Positions 1 through 6,469 of a stretch of 21,001 bases of DNA are shown piece after piece. Origin of the DNA: a virus. Every line of letters begins with the position of its first letter. Position 1 is the stretch's first letter. The notes under the pieces are model-generated. The model ran no database searches, was not told where the DNA came from, and was given only the letters and a program-made list of their open reading frames with translations. The position numbers and the translations under genes are program-made. The DNA lies in IMG/VR virus record IMGVR_UViG_3300025325_000157, positions 1-21,001 of that record; one strand, written 5' to 3'.

Positions 1-459
1 CCACATCGACTCCTCTGCACGGCCACGGCGGCACCGAACGACTATATCGAGCTAGGCACCTCGAGCGAAGCCCTCGGCGAGCTCGGCCACATGGACATGC
101 TCGCTCGCTTCTTCAAGAACGATCAGGGCAACACCATCAAGGGCCAGCGTTTCCGGTGGTCGCAGGGTGGTACGTTCGGGCGCGTCCAGTGGCGATTCAA
201 GGGTCACGCCGAGGATGCCTTCTGGCGGTGGGTGTGCTCTTGGGCGCGGGCGCTGCGCAAGCCCTCCGATTACGGCTTCGAGGACGACGGGTTCATTCTT
301 CCGCCGCTGGACCATCGTCAGCCTTTTGGCCATGATCCCTGTGGCCATCTGGTTGGCCTGGTTCTTCTCCATGGGATCGCCATCGCTCGGGATTGGCTGG
401 CGAGCAGGTCGCTGCTCTGGTCGATACCGACCAGTCCGCCGTCGTGTGGTGCCACCTGA
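1..459 (+). pseudogene. SNF2-family phage helicase, N-terminal part of a broken frame
   Basis: Frame 1 is open from the first base, so the gene starts left of the window. It reads as the middle of an SNF2/DEAD-like phage helicase: TATAAPND (residues 7-14 of the visible part) is the motif III region, followed by IELGTSSEALG, MDMLARFF, WRFKGHAEDAFWRW and a segment ending FILPPL near base 309. After about base 310 this frame stops resembling the family and ends at a TGA (457-459), while the matching C-terminal helicase domain resumes in frame 3 from about base 393. The gene is therefore frameshifted in the variable linker between the two helicase lobes. Expected role: ATP-driven remodelling of phage DNA during replication or recombination. 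A sequencing or assembly indel would give the same picture. The family call is firm; the pseudogene status is not. Confidence 0.65.
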
Positions 460-896
460 ACGCCGAAGGGGACCTACTGACCCGACTCATTCCCGGCGCG
501 GTTCAGGTGAAGGGCTCCGACTCGCTGGACGACAAGGAAGCCCGCCTCCATGCGTTCTCGAAGGGCAAGGTCCGGGTCCTCATCACGAAACCGAAGATCG
601 GGGCGTGGGGCCTCAACTGGCAGCACTGTGCGCATATGACCTTCTTCCCGAGCCATTCCTACGAGCAGTACTACCAAGCGGTCCGTAGGTCGTGGAGGTT
701 CGGTCAGAAGCGCCCCGTGGTGGTCGACGTGGTGACTACTGAGGGCGGCCAGAACGCGCTCACGAACCTCGAACGCAAGGCGGGACAGGCCGACAAGATG
801 TTCGACCGGCTCGTGCTCCACATGAACGACGCGCTGGCGATCCAGCGGTCGCAGGACTTCACACGCCCGATCGAGGTCCCGGCATGGCTGTCCTAG
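393..896 (+). CDS. SNF2-family phage helicase, C-terminal helicase lobe (separate frame)
   Basis: This is the second RecA-like lobe of the helicase begun at the window edge. Visible motifs are VVWCHLNAEGD (about residues 17-27), a GSDS turn (41-44), motif V TKPKIGAWGLNWQHC (65-79) and motif VI YYQAVRRSWRFGQ (93-105), which supplies the arginine finger. A stop at 333-335 separates it from any in-frame upstream coding. The only plausible start is a TTG at 393 with no convincing Shine-Dalgarno, so independent translation is doubtful and this is best read as the 3' piece of the same gene. Its end overlaps the start of the methyltransferase by 13 nt, which suggests translational coupling. Family assignment is strong; functional status is uncertain because of the frame break. 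Confidence 0.7.
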   Translation: MAGEQVAALVDTDQSAVVWCHLNAEGDLLTRLIPGAVQVKGSDSLDDKEARLHAFSKGKVRVLITKPKIGAWGLNWQHCAHMTFFPSHSYEQYYQAVRRSWRFGQKRPVVVDVVTTEGGQNALTNLERKAGQADKMFDRLVLHMNDALAIQRSQDFTRPIEVPAWLS

Positions 897-1864
897 ACCA
901 GCGCATCACGGATGAGTACGCCATCTGGAACGGCGACTGCATGGAGGTCATGCCGACCCTGCCCGATGGCTCCGTGCACCTGTCGGTCTACTCCCCGCCT
1001 TTCGCCGGGCTCTACCAGTACAGCTCGAGCGAACGGGACCTCTCGAATAGCCGCGACTACGACCAGTTCTTCGAGCACTACGGCTTCGTCGTCCGCGAGC
1101 TCCACCGCCTCACGATGCCCGGTCGCGTCACGGCGGTGCACGTCATGGACGTGCCCACTGGAAACACCGGCCGCGACGAACTGACTGACTTTCCCGGCGA
1201 CGTGATCCGCCTCCACCGGGACGCGGGGTTCGGCTACATCGCCCGCTACCACGTCTGGAAGGAACCCCTCACCGTGCGCAACCGCACGATGGTCAAGAGC
1301 CTCGCCCACGCCATGATCGTGGAGGACTCGTCGCGCTGCTCAGTCGCCTCGGCCGACTACCTGCTCGTCTTCCGCAAGCGCGGCGAGAACCCCGTCCCAA
1401 TCACCCATCCCGACGGACTGACCGAGTACGCCGGGGCGCGACCCATCCCCAACGATGTGATGGCCTATAGGGGCTGGACCGGCAAACAGATCGAGAACCG
1501 CTACTCGCACTGGATATGGCGACAGTACGCCTCGGCCTTCTGGGACGACGTGCGCCTCGATCGCGTCCTGCCCTTCCGCGAAGCGCGCGATGAGGAGGAC
1601 GAGAAACACGTCCATCCCCTCCAGCTCGACGTGATCGAGCGCTGCCTCGTGCTGTGGAGCAACCCCGGCGAGTCGGTCCTGACCCCGTTCATGGGAGTCG
1701 GCTCTGAGGTCTACGGGGCGGTTCGCAACGGCCGGAGAGGCTTGGGCATCGAACTCAAGCCGTCCTACTACCGGCAGGCCGTCAGGAACCTTGACGCAAT
1801 CAAGTACGACCACGCGCAGGACTCTTGGGAAGAGCACATCCCCGAATCGGCGGGTGTCGCGTGA
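884..1864 (+). CDS. DNA methyltransferase, beta class (N6-adenine/N4-cytosine type)
   Basis: A 326-aa S-adenosylmethionine-dependent amino-methyltransferase that probably modifies the phage's own DNA, protecting it from host restriction. The catalytic motif IV is SPPF at residues 37-40, after an N-terminal NGDCMEVMPTLPDGS segment. The SAM-binding motif I (TPFMGVGSE, residues 267-275) lies near the C-terminus and is followed by GIEL. The order IV then I is the beta-class arrangement of the N6_N4_Mtase family. SPP rather than DPP is commoner in N4-cytosine enzymes, but the target base cannot be fixed from this. No cognate restriction enzyme is visible nearby, so it is a solitary (orphan) methylase in the early operon. 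The ATG at 884 lies inside the end of the helicase frame, and the stop overlaps the next GTG by 4 nt. Confidence 0.9.
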   Translation: MAVLDQRITDEYAIWNGDCMEVMPTLPDGSVHLSVYSPPFAGLYQYSSSERDLSNSRDYDQFFEHYGFVVRELHRLTMPGRVTAVHVMDVPTGNTGRDELTDFPGDVIRLHRDAGFGYIARYHVWKEPLTVRNRTMVKSLAHAMIVEDSSRCSVASADYLLVFRKRGENPVPITHPDGLTEYAGARPIPNDVMAYRGWTGKQIENRYSHWIWRQYASAFWDDVRLDRVLPFREARDEEDEKHVHPLQLDVIERCLVLWSNPGESVLTPFMGVGSEVYGAVRNGRRGLGIELKPSYYRQAVRNLDAIKYDHAQDSWEEHIPESAGVA

Positions 1865-2226
1865 CCACCGAGCAGCTCGTCCTTTCCGCGCTGGAACGGG
1901 AAGTGCTGGAGGCCTTCGGAGACATCGAGTCGCCCACCATCGACCATCTTCGGACCTGGCTGAACGTCCCCCGCCGTCTCGTCGAGGAAGCGGTCGAGAA
2001 CCTCCGCCTCGCCGGCCATCCGGTCATCGGCGACGCGCACGGCCTCCACCTCGCCCGAGACTCGCAAGAACTCGCAGCCTACATCGAGGCCCGCCGCAGA
2101 CGGCTCGTGACGGTGTACGCCGGGACACGCGCTCTCCGCCCGACCCTTGCCCGCATGCGCGCCGAAGAGCGCGATGACGACGCCGAGAACCGGGAGTGGG
2201 TCAGGCATTGGGAGGGTGCGGCGTGA
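1861..2226 (+). CDS. Winged-helix-like small phage protein
   Basis: A 121-aa protein starting at the GTG that overlaps the methyltransferase stop (GTGA). The N-terminal 60 residues look like a winged helix-turn-helix: LEREVLEAF, then a helix pair around TIDHLRTWLNVPRRLVEEAVENLRLAG, then a short hairpin ending in GLHLARD. The C-terminal part is an Arg-rich helix (YIEARRRRLVTVYAGTRAL). Small proteins of this shape are common next to replication and recombination genes in phages of high-GC hosts, where they may bind DNA. I infer DNA binding only from the fold-like pattern. It sits between the methylase and another small ORF in the coupled early operon. Confidence 0.7.
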   Translation: MTTEQLVLSALEREVLEAFGDIESPTIDHLRTWLNVPRRLVEEAVENLRLAGHPVIGDAHGLHLARDSQELAAYIEARRRRLVTVYAGTRALRPTLARMRAEERDDDAENREWVRHWEGAA

Positions 2227-2447
2227 CCCGCCTTTCCGAAGATGAACTCCTGGCGGCCTACGGCATGAGGCCCGCCGACCTCACCACGCCCCACGAGCGC
2301 GAGACTCGGCCGGTCGGACTTGTCCCGGCAGAGCGCGTCACGTCCGGCGACGGTGAGAGTGCGGGCCATGGGGCGGGACGGGGGACCTTCGTAGGCGTGA
2401 CGGCCGACGGCCCCCGTCCCGAGCCTCGTGTGGTGAGGGTCGGCTAG
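2223..2447 (+). CDS. Small hypothetical protein
   Basis: A 74-aa ORF starting at a GTG that overlaps the previous stop (GTGA) and ending directly before the ATG of the replication protein. The N-terminus (MTRLSEDELLAAYGMRPADL) looks like a short, real helix. The rest is Gly-, Pro- and Arg-rich and probably disordered. I do not recognise a family. The tight stop/start spacing on both sides is the main support for it being expressed. Confidence 0.55.
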   Translation: MTRLSEDELLAAYGMRPADLTTPHERETRPVGLVPAERVTSGDGESAGHGAGRGTFVGVTADGPRPEPRVVRVG

Positions 2448-3257
2448 ATGCCCTGGATCGCCATCGACGTGAACCTAGCCGAGCACCCCAAGATGCTCGC
2501 GCTCCCGTCGGACGTGGCGCGCTACGGCTGGGTGCTCACGCTCTGCGCGGCGAAGCGGCAGAAGCGACCGGGCCAGTTCGCCTCGGAACTTCACTACGGG
2601 GGCGTCCTGCATCGCCACGCCAAGTATCTGCCGGACTACTGCCGTGTGGGGCTGCTCGAACGCCACGAGGACGGTTCGCTCCATGTCCATGACTGGCAAC
2701 GGTACCAGTGGGCGGCGACAAAGGCGAGACAGCGAGAGGACAGGAGCGAGACAAGCGAAGGACATGGAGAGGACTCGCGCGCGGGTAACGCTGTCCCTGT
2801 CCCTGTCCCTGTACGTAGCTCTACGGAGGGGGGGCCGGGGGAACCGCTGGCCGCGCTAGAACTGTCGCCCGCCCTGCTGCTCTACGAGAAGCTCCACGGC
2901 CGCATCCCCGGCAACTGGGAGGTCCGCGAACTCCATTCGCTGGTCGACCACCACGACTCAGAGAACGTCAGCGCCGCCATCGAGGCCGAGTACCAAGCTG
3001 ACTCCTCGCTCAAGAGTTTCCTCGGGCGGGTCAGGCGACGCCTCGAAGCCCTCGGCTTGGAACGGGACCGGCAGGCCGCCCAAGGCCGCGAGGATGCCGA
3101 GGTCGCCTACGTCCAAGAACTCGCCGCCAAGGCCGCCGCCATGAGCCCGGAGGAGCGGGCGCGGGTCGATGTCTTGCGGGCCGAGATCGGGTCCCGCTTC
3201 GGCAAGCCCAAGTCCGAGCGCGGTGGGATGAAGCGGCTCGGCGAGGGGGTGGCGTGA
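2448..3257 (+). CDS. Replisome-organizer-like replication protein
   Basis: A 269-aa protein whose first 85 residues resemble the N-terminal winged helix of phage replisome organizers and replication initiators: MPWIAIDVNLAEHP, then DVARYGWVLTL, then GLLERHEDGSLHVHDWQRYQ. The HVHDWxxYQ ending is typical of that domain. A basic and acidic linker with VPVPVPV follows, encoded by a CTGTCC hexamer repeated at 2791-2812. The C-terminal half is helical (LLLYEKLHGRIPGNWEVRELHSLVDHH and FLGRVRRRLEALGL), reminiscent of DnaD-like or DnaC-loader domains. Expected role: origin recognition or helicase recruitment. It starts at an ATG immediately after the previous stop and overlaps the VRR-NUC gene by 4 nt. 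The family is moderately sure and the exact function is inferred. Confidence 0.6.
   Translation: MPWIAIDVNLAEHPKMLALPSDVARYGWVLTLCAAKRQKRPGQFASELHYGGVLHRHAKYLPDYCRVGLLERHEDGSLHVHDWQRYQWAATKARQREDRSETSEGHGEDSRAGNAVPVPVPVRSSTEGGPGEPLAALELSPALLLYEKLHGRIPGNWEVRELHSLVDHHDSENVSAAIEAEYQADSSLKSFLGRVRRRLEALGLERDRQAAQGREDAEVAYVQELAAKAAAMSPEERARVDVLRAEIGSRFGKPKSERGGMKRLGEGVA
2791..2812 (+). repeat. CTGTCC hexamer microsatellite inside the replication gene
   Basis: Three copies of CTGTCC plus a partial fourth (CTGT) lie in frame and encode a Val-Pro-Val-Pro stretch in the linker. The hexamer keeps the frame when it slips, so copy-number changes would only alter linker length. Confidence 0.8.
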
Positions 3258-3571
3258 AGGCCCCCGCCGCCATCTGGCGCGTGCCGATGACCGAGGCCGA
3301 CCTCTCCCGTGCCGTCCTCGACATGGCCCGGCTGTTCGGGTGGATGGGATACCACACCTGGTCCTCGGTCCACTCGCGGGCGGGATTCGTCGATTGGGTC
3401 TTCGTCCGGCCGCCCCGCGTGCTCATGGTCGAGCTCAAGGCTGAGAAAGGGAAGCTGACTCAGGAACAGGTCGAGTGGATCTTCGCGCTCGGTCGGTGCC
3501 CCGGCGTGGAGACATTCGTGTGGCGACCAACCGACCTCGACGACGGGACGATCGAGGCGATACTGCGGTGA
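3254..3571 (+). CDS. VRR-NUC domain nuclease
   Basis: A 105-aa stand-alone VRR-NUC (PD-(D/E)xK superfamily) nuclease. The active-site pattern is complete: GFVDWVF gives Asp47, VELKAEKGKLTQEQ gives Glu60-Leu-Lys62, and Gln72 follows in the helix QEQVEWIFAL. The length matches phage VRR-NUC proteins. In many phages this domain accompanies SNF2-type helicases, as here, and is thought to resolve or cleave branched replication and recombination DNA. The GTG start overlaps the previous stop (GTGA), and its own stop overlaps the next GTG in the same way. The last codons (GTIEAILR plus stop) recur in degenerate form at 4071-4100, beyond the next gene. Confidence 0.88.
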   Translation: MKAPAAIWRVPMTEADLSRAVLDMARLFGWMGYHTWSSVHSRAGFVDWVFVRPPRVLMVELKAEKGKLTQEQVEWIFALGRCPGVETFVWRPTDLDDGTIEAILR

Positions 3572-4044
3572 GCGAGCTGGTACCGGTCACGCTCCGCGAG
3601 GCCAGCCGGTTTGTGGCCGATCATCATCGCCATAACGAGCCCCCGATCGGGCATCGCTTCTCGATCGGGCTTTCTGACAACGGGTCGCTTGTCGGGGTGG
3701 TGATTGCCGGTCACCCGATGGCGCGCAAGGCGGACGACGGACGAACGATCGAACTCCTCCGGGTCACCACCGAGGGCAGCAAGAACGCCTGCTCGCGTCT
3801 CTATGGGGCTGCGTGTCGAGCCGCCGCCGCGATGGGCTACCGGAAGGCCATCACCTACACGCTGGCCGAGGAACCCGGTACGTCTCTCCGCGCCGCGGGC
3901 TTCTCCGAGGACGGTCAGACCGAAGGGCACGGCGGCTGGAAGCATGGAGACGGCGCGCTCAATGTCGCCTTTCGGCCTCGGCTGTGGGAGCCCGCGAAGA
4001 TGCCGACCGGGCCGAAGACTCGGTGGGTTCGGATACTTCGGTGA
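3568..4044 (+). CDS. XF1762-like (GNAT-type) phage protein
   Basis: A 158-aa protein of the XF1762 type found in many phages. Visible blocks are LREASRFVADHHRHNEPP near the N-terminus, GHRFSIGLSDNGSLVGVVIAG, then ELLRVTTEGSKNACSRLYGAA and the pair AAAAMGYRKAITYT and GTSLRAAGFSEDG. The alternation of strands, the LRV strand and the GYRKAITYT/LRAAGF ending resemble the GNAT acetyltransferase fold, but substrate and activity are unknown. The GTG start overlaps the VRR-NUC stop. The gene is bracketed by a 20-nt near-identical direct repeat (3552-3571-like and 4081-4100-like gene ends), so it may have arrived by recombination. Confidence 0.75.
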   Translation: MSELVPVTLREASRFVADHHRHNEPPIGHRFSIGLSDNGSLVGVVIAGHPMARKADDGRTIELLRVTTEGSKNACSRLYGAACRAAAAMGYRKAITYTLAEEPGTSLRAAGFSEDGQTEGHGGWKHGDGALNVAFRPRLWEPAKMPTGPKTRWVRILR

Positions 4045-4100
4045 ACATCTTCGACCCCGCCGCCTTGGACTCAGGGGCCATTGAGGCGATACCGCGGTGA
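4041..4100 (+). pseudogene. 19-codon ORF resembling the tail of the VRR-NUC gene
   Basis: A GTG overlapping the previous stop opens a 19-codon frame whose product ends LDSGAIEAIPR. The VRR-NUC protein ends LDDGTIEAILR. The last 20 nt before and around the stop differ at one base from those at the VRR-NUC end. The simplest reading is a leftover 3' end of a second VRR-NUC-type copy, now serving only to pass ribosomes on to the next gene (GTGA overlap at 4097). A genuine micropeptide is possible but unsupported. Confidence 0.45.
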
Positions 4101-4720
4101 GCCGCGTCATCCGCCTCACCCCCTGGCGCATCCTCACTCGCCATGCGCGGCCCTACGTCGAGCCGGAGAGGTGGTCAACGCTCGGCGTGCGTCCGGGTGC
4201 TCTGATTGTGGCTGTCGGCCTGGCCCTCGTTATAGGTCTCCTGATAGGTGCGTCCGTCCGGGGAGCGGTGTCTAGGCAGCCCAGCAGCGTCGCGTCCGAG
4301 TCCCGCGACATAGGGGCCACCGCTCCCCCGACGGCCGGACCCTTCCCTCGGTTGGCACGATGGCCCGTGGAGCCGGTCGAGAGGCCGAGCCCTCCCACGC
4401 CATCTGCGGCCGTCGAACCGACCGGGGCGCGCTCCGAGCCCTCTCGCCCGGCGCGCTCCGGTCATTCGGTCTCGGGCTGGGCGACGTGGTACGCCACGGG
4501 CCCGGATTGCCTTTGTGCGGCGGCCGGGCCCGCCCTCAGGGTCGGCGACTGGCGGGGACGCTGGGTGACGGTCAACGGCTGGCTGCGCGTCCGGTTGATC
4601 GACTGGTGCGCCTGCGGCCCACGCAAGGGCATCCCGACGGTGATCGATCTCTCGGATGAGGCGTTCTCGCAGGTCGCGCCGCTCGGTCGTGGCGTGGTGG
4701 CCGTCAAAGTGAGCTGGTAA
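4097..4720 (+). CDS. Membrane-anchored RlpA/expansin-like (double-psi beta-barrel) protein
   Basis: A 207-aa protein with three parts. Residues 1-33 are basic and probably cytoplasmic. Residues about 35-55 form one strong transmembrane helix (ALIVAVGLALVIGLLIGA). A Pro/Ser/Ala-rich linker follows to about 122, then a compact domain at 125-207. That domain carries SGWATWYATGPDCLCAAAG, VRLIDWCACGP and IDLSDEAFSQVAPLGRGVV, which match RlpA/expansin-like double-psi barrels (WY start, D-x-C-x-C, IDLS-x-x-AF, L-x-x-G). Four cysteines (CLC and CAC) could form disulfides outside the cell. RlpA relatives bind or cleave cell-wall glycan; which applies here is unknown. The GTG start overlaps the 19-codon ORF. 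Its place in the replication operon, not the lysis cassette, is unusual. Confidence 0.75.
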   Translation: MSRVIRLTPWRILTRHARPYVEPERWSTLGVRPGALIVAVGLALVIGLLIGASVRGAVSRQPSSVASESRDIGATAPPTAGPFPRLARWPVEPVERPSPPTPSAAVEPTGARSEPSRPARSGHSVSGWATWYATGPDCLCAAAGPALRVGDWRGRWVTVNGWLRVRLIDWCACGPRKGIPTVIDLSDEAFSQVAPLGRGVVAVKVSW

Positions 4721-4734
4721 GGAGGACTCCACCA

Positions 4735-4908
4735 ATGGCTGACGCCGCCCGACGCGAATACGCCGCCACCGCCGAGAACGGTGCGCTCCTGGTCGAACTC
4801 GCCGCTCGAGAGGCTGGCCGCCGGAAGCACAAGAACTGGAAGCGGGTCCCGGCTATCGACCTCCTGCGAGTCCTCAGAGAACTCGGTTTCAAGGTCGTGA
4901 TGGCATGA
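4735..4908 (+). CDS. Small basic hypothetical protein
   Basis: A 57-aa ORF with the clearest ribosome-binding site of the early operon (GGAGGA at 4721-4726, 8 nt before the ATG). The product is Ala/Arg/Lys-rich and mostly helical: MADAARREYAATAENG, a basic KHKNWKR patch, then IDLLRVLRELGFKVVMA. The end looks like a short helix-strand element. No family is recognised. It begins after a 14-nt gap and its stop overlaps the next ATG (ATGA), so it probably restarts translation for the second half of the operon. Confidence 0.65.
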   Translation: MADAARREYAATAENGALLVELAAREAGRRKHKNWKRVPAIDLLRVLRELGFKVVMA

Positions 4909-5294
4909 CCGCCGCCGCGCGACTCCGCGAGCTGGCCCGGTATCAGAAGGCGGCTGCTCCTGATGAGGTCGCGTGGGTCATGGCGCATACCGGCATCGCC
5001 GCCGTCGCCGATGAAGTGGAGCGGCTGGAGGAGCGGTTGGCTACCTGTCAAGCCGCGCTCAGGGAAGGGGAGGACCTACTCGCCCGCAGTGAGGATGAGG
5101 TGGAGCGGCTGGAGGCGGTCAGGGAAGCGATGGGCCGGGTCGAAGCCGACCTCTACGAGAAGGCCGACTTTGCTGGTGGCGACGTGGCCGCCGCCTACAA
5201 CGACGCCTACCAAATGGTGAGGCTCGCCCTCCGCGCCGCCCTCGCCGAGACGGAGGAGTCGGCTTCCCGCGGAAACCGACCCGAGACCCCGTGA
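4905..5294 (+). CDS. Coiled-coil hypothetical protein
   Basis: A 129-aa protein starting at an ATG that overlaps the previous stop by 4 nt. Heptad-rich stretches at about 36-75 (VADEVERLEERLATCQAAL, then EDEVERLEAVREAMG) predict a coiled coil. EVERLE occurs twice, which suggests internal duplication. Flanking segments are Ala-rich helices, and the C-terminus is polar. No enzymatic motif is seen. It may oligomerise or act as an accessory replication factor; that is a guess from position only. Confidence 0.6.
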   Translation: MTAAARLRELARYQKAAAPDEVAWVMAHTGIAAVADEVERLEERLATCQAALREGEDLLARSEDEVERLEAVREAMGRVEADLYEKADFAGGDVAAAYNDAYQMVRLALRAALAETEESASRGNRPETP

Positions 5295-5575
5295 GCGCCT
5301 CCCGCATCCTGAAGTACCCCGTGCCGCCGGGCGTCTCGGAGATAGAGGCCAGCGTCGCCCGCTGGCTCGGGGTCGCTTGGCAGGGCGATGACCTTGTTGT
5401 GTGGGCGGAGGTCTGGGAAGGCGAGCCGGCCCGCGTCAGGCTAATCGTGGTGATGACCGGAGACTACGTGCCGTACACGGGAGCCGAGATGGTCGGCCAC
5501 GTCGGCTCGGCGCAGCGCATCCTCCCTGACGGCTCACCGTTCGTCGCGCACGTCTACGCCGGCTTCGTTCGATGA
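5291..5575 (+). CDS. DUF7352-like small phage protein
   Basis: A 94-aa protein with the pattern ILKYPVP, then a stretch ending in LGVAWQGDDLVVWAEV, then RVRLIVVMTGDYVP, then GHVGSAQRI and a final FVAHVYAGFV. This order of strands (initial KYP, VWAEV, TG turn, terminal AHVY) resembles the small beta-rich phage proteins grouped as DUF7352. Function is unknown; it is presumably cytoplasmic. The GTG start overlaps the previous stop (GTGA), and its stop overlaps the following ATG. Confidence 0.65.
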   Translation: MSASRILKYPVPPGVSEIEASVARWLGVAWQGDDLVVWAEVWEGEPARVRLIVVMTGDYVPYTGAEMVGHVGSAQRILPDGSPFVAHVYAGFVR

Positions 5576-5817
5576 CCCACCTCCTCGCCTTCGCTCTCGG
5601 CTTCCTCGCCCACCGCCTCGTCACGCGCTGGTGGCGCTGGGAGCAGGGCGCTGTGGTGCCCTACGAATACGGCGGTGCCATCGGCGCTCAACCGATGGAT
5701 CCCGAGACGTGGGCACGCATCATGACGGCTCCGGAGCGCGGGTCAGGAGGGTCGGATGTCTCCCTGTCCGAGTACCCCGCCGCCTACCTCCGACAGAAGG
5801 GCGGGGATGCGGGGTGA
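5572..5817 (+). CDS. Small membrane-associated hypothetical protein
   Basis: An 81-aa protein with one short hydrophobic N-terminal segment (LLAFALGFLAHRLVT, residues 4-18) followed by a basic and aromatic WWRW stretch, then a polar tail with PMDPETWARIMTAPERG. The pattern suggests a membrane-inserted N-terminus with the tail in the cytoplasm. No family is recognised. It is linked by 4-nt overlaps on both sides (ATGA upstream, GTGA downstream). Confidence 0.6.
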   Translation: MTHLLAFALGFLAHRLVTRWWRWEQGAVVPYEYGGAIGAQPMDPETWARIMTAPERGSGGSDVSLSEYPAAYLRQKGGDAG

Positions 5818-6029
5818 GCGTCACGAAGAGCGCGCGCCTCCAGAACGCGCCGGTCCTCGCCTGGTACGACGAGATGCTCGGGCAGCCCCGGAGCGACGTG
5901 CTGGTGGTCGTCTTGGAGCTTCACATCGACCGGTGGACCCGCGCTATCGACGGGCTACGGCTGGCCATGGAGCAAGCCGCTCGTGTCCTGCGCGGCCTCG
6001 CTGCCGTGATGCTGGAGCCGGATGCGTGA
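5814..6029 (+). CDS. Small helical hypothetical protein
   Basis: A 71-aa protein starting at the GTG that overlaps the previous stop. It is almost entirely helical: LAWYDEMLGQPRSDVLVVVLELHIDRWTRAIDGLRLAMEQ and a final AARVLRGLAAVML. The amphipathic pattern suggests a small dimerising or structural helix protein. Function is unknown. It is the last small gene before the integration module. Confidence 0.55.
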   Translation: MSVTKSARLQNAPVLAWYDEMLGQPRSDVLVVVLELHIDRWTRAIDGLRLAMEQAARVLRGLAAVMLEPDA

Positions 6030-6073
6030 TGACCGTCCGCGCCGTGGCCGCTCGCTGGTCCGTGAGCCCGTGA
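6029..6073 (+). other. 14-codon ORF resembling a truncated helix-turn-helix start
   Basis: An ATG overlapping the previous stop by 1 nt opens a 14-codon frame, MTVRAVAARWSVSP, ending in TGA directly before the excisionase ATG and in the same frame as it. The peptide looks like the opening of a MerR/HTH_17-type helix-turn-helix (compare TVREVAARxGVS). It may be the remnant of an earlier excisionase or repressor gene, or a coupling peptide that feeds ribosomes to the next start. No independent function can be claimed. Confidence 0.35.
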
Positions 6074-6469
6074 ATGACGCTCCTGACGATCGCCGAGGCC
6101 GCCGAACTGCTCCGGGTGAGCGCGGATACGCTCCGCCGTCTCCATCGCCGAGAGGGGCTGCCGATCATGCGGATCTCGGCACGGCGCTACCTCGTCTCCG
6201 AAGAGGCGCTCGGAGAATGGCTGGACAGCCGTACACTCCGGACGTGGGGAGACGGGGATGGGGCCGGGGTTCGCTCTACCGCCACGCCGTCATCGTCAAC
6301 GGCAAGCGCCGGGTCTACTACCGAGTCGCCATCAACCTCGGCACGGACCCGTTCGGCAAGCGCATCCGGCGCGAGTGGCAGAGGCGCACGAAAGAGGAGG
6401 CCACCCGCGTCCTCGAGGAGAATCTACGGCGGCTCCGTGTCGGCCTTCCCCTCGAGGAAGGGCGCGTGA
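6074..6469 (+). CDS. xis: Excisionase (HTH_17/MerR-like)
   Basis: The first 55 residues form a complete HTH_17-type excisionase domain: LLTIAEAAELLRVSADTLRRLHRREG is the helix-turn-helix, followed by the wing IMRISARRYLVSEEALGEWLDS. Such proteins bend attachment-site DNA and direct the integrase towards excision. The frame then runs on to a stop at 6467-6469, giving 131 aa, but everything after about residue 60 is Ser/Thr/Arg low-complexity and lies out of frame over the integrase gene. The real domain therefore ends near the integrase start, with a 253-nt overlap that may be a lost stop codon. The ATG immediately follows the TGA of the 14-codon ORF. The function call is good; the C-terminal boundary is doubtful. 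Confidence 0.8.
   Translation: MTLLTIAEAAELLRVSADTLRRLHRREGLPIMRISARRYLVSEEALGEWLDSRTLRTWGDGDGAGVRSTATPSSSTASAGSTTESPSTSARTRSASASGASGRGARKRRPPASSRRIYGGSVSAFPSRKGA

Noticed and set aside
167-688. 173-codon + strand frame across the broken helicase
   Set aside because: Its product is Arg/Pro/Ser-rich without domain features and overlaps both helicase pieces out of frame.
6022-6216. Longer integrase starting at 6022
   Set aside because: The added residues are a frame-shadow of the excisionase domain; integrase-like sequence starts only around 6217-6244.
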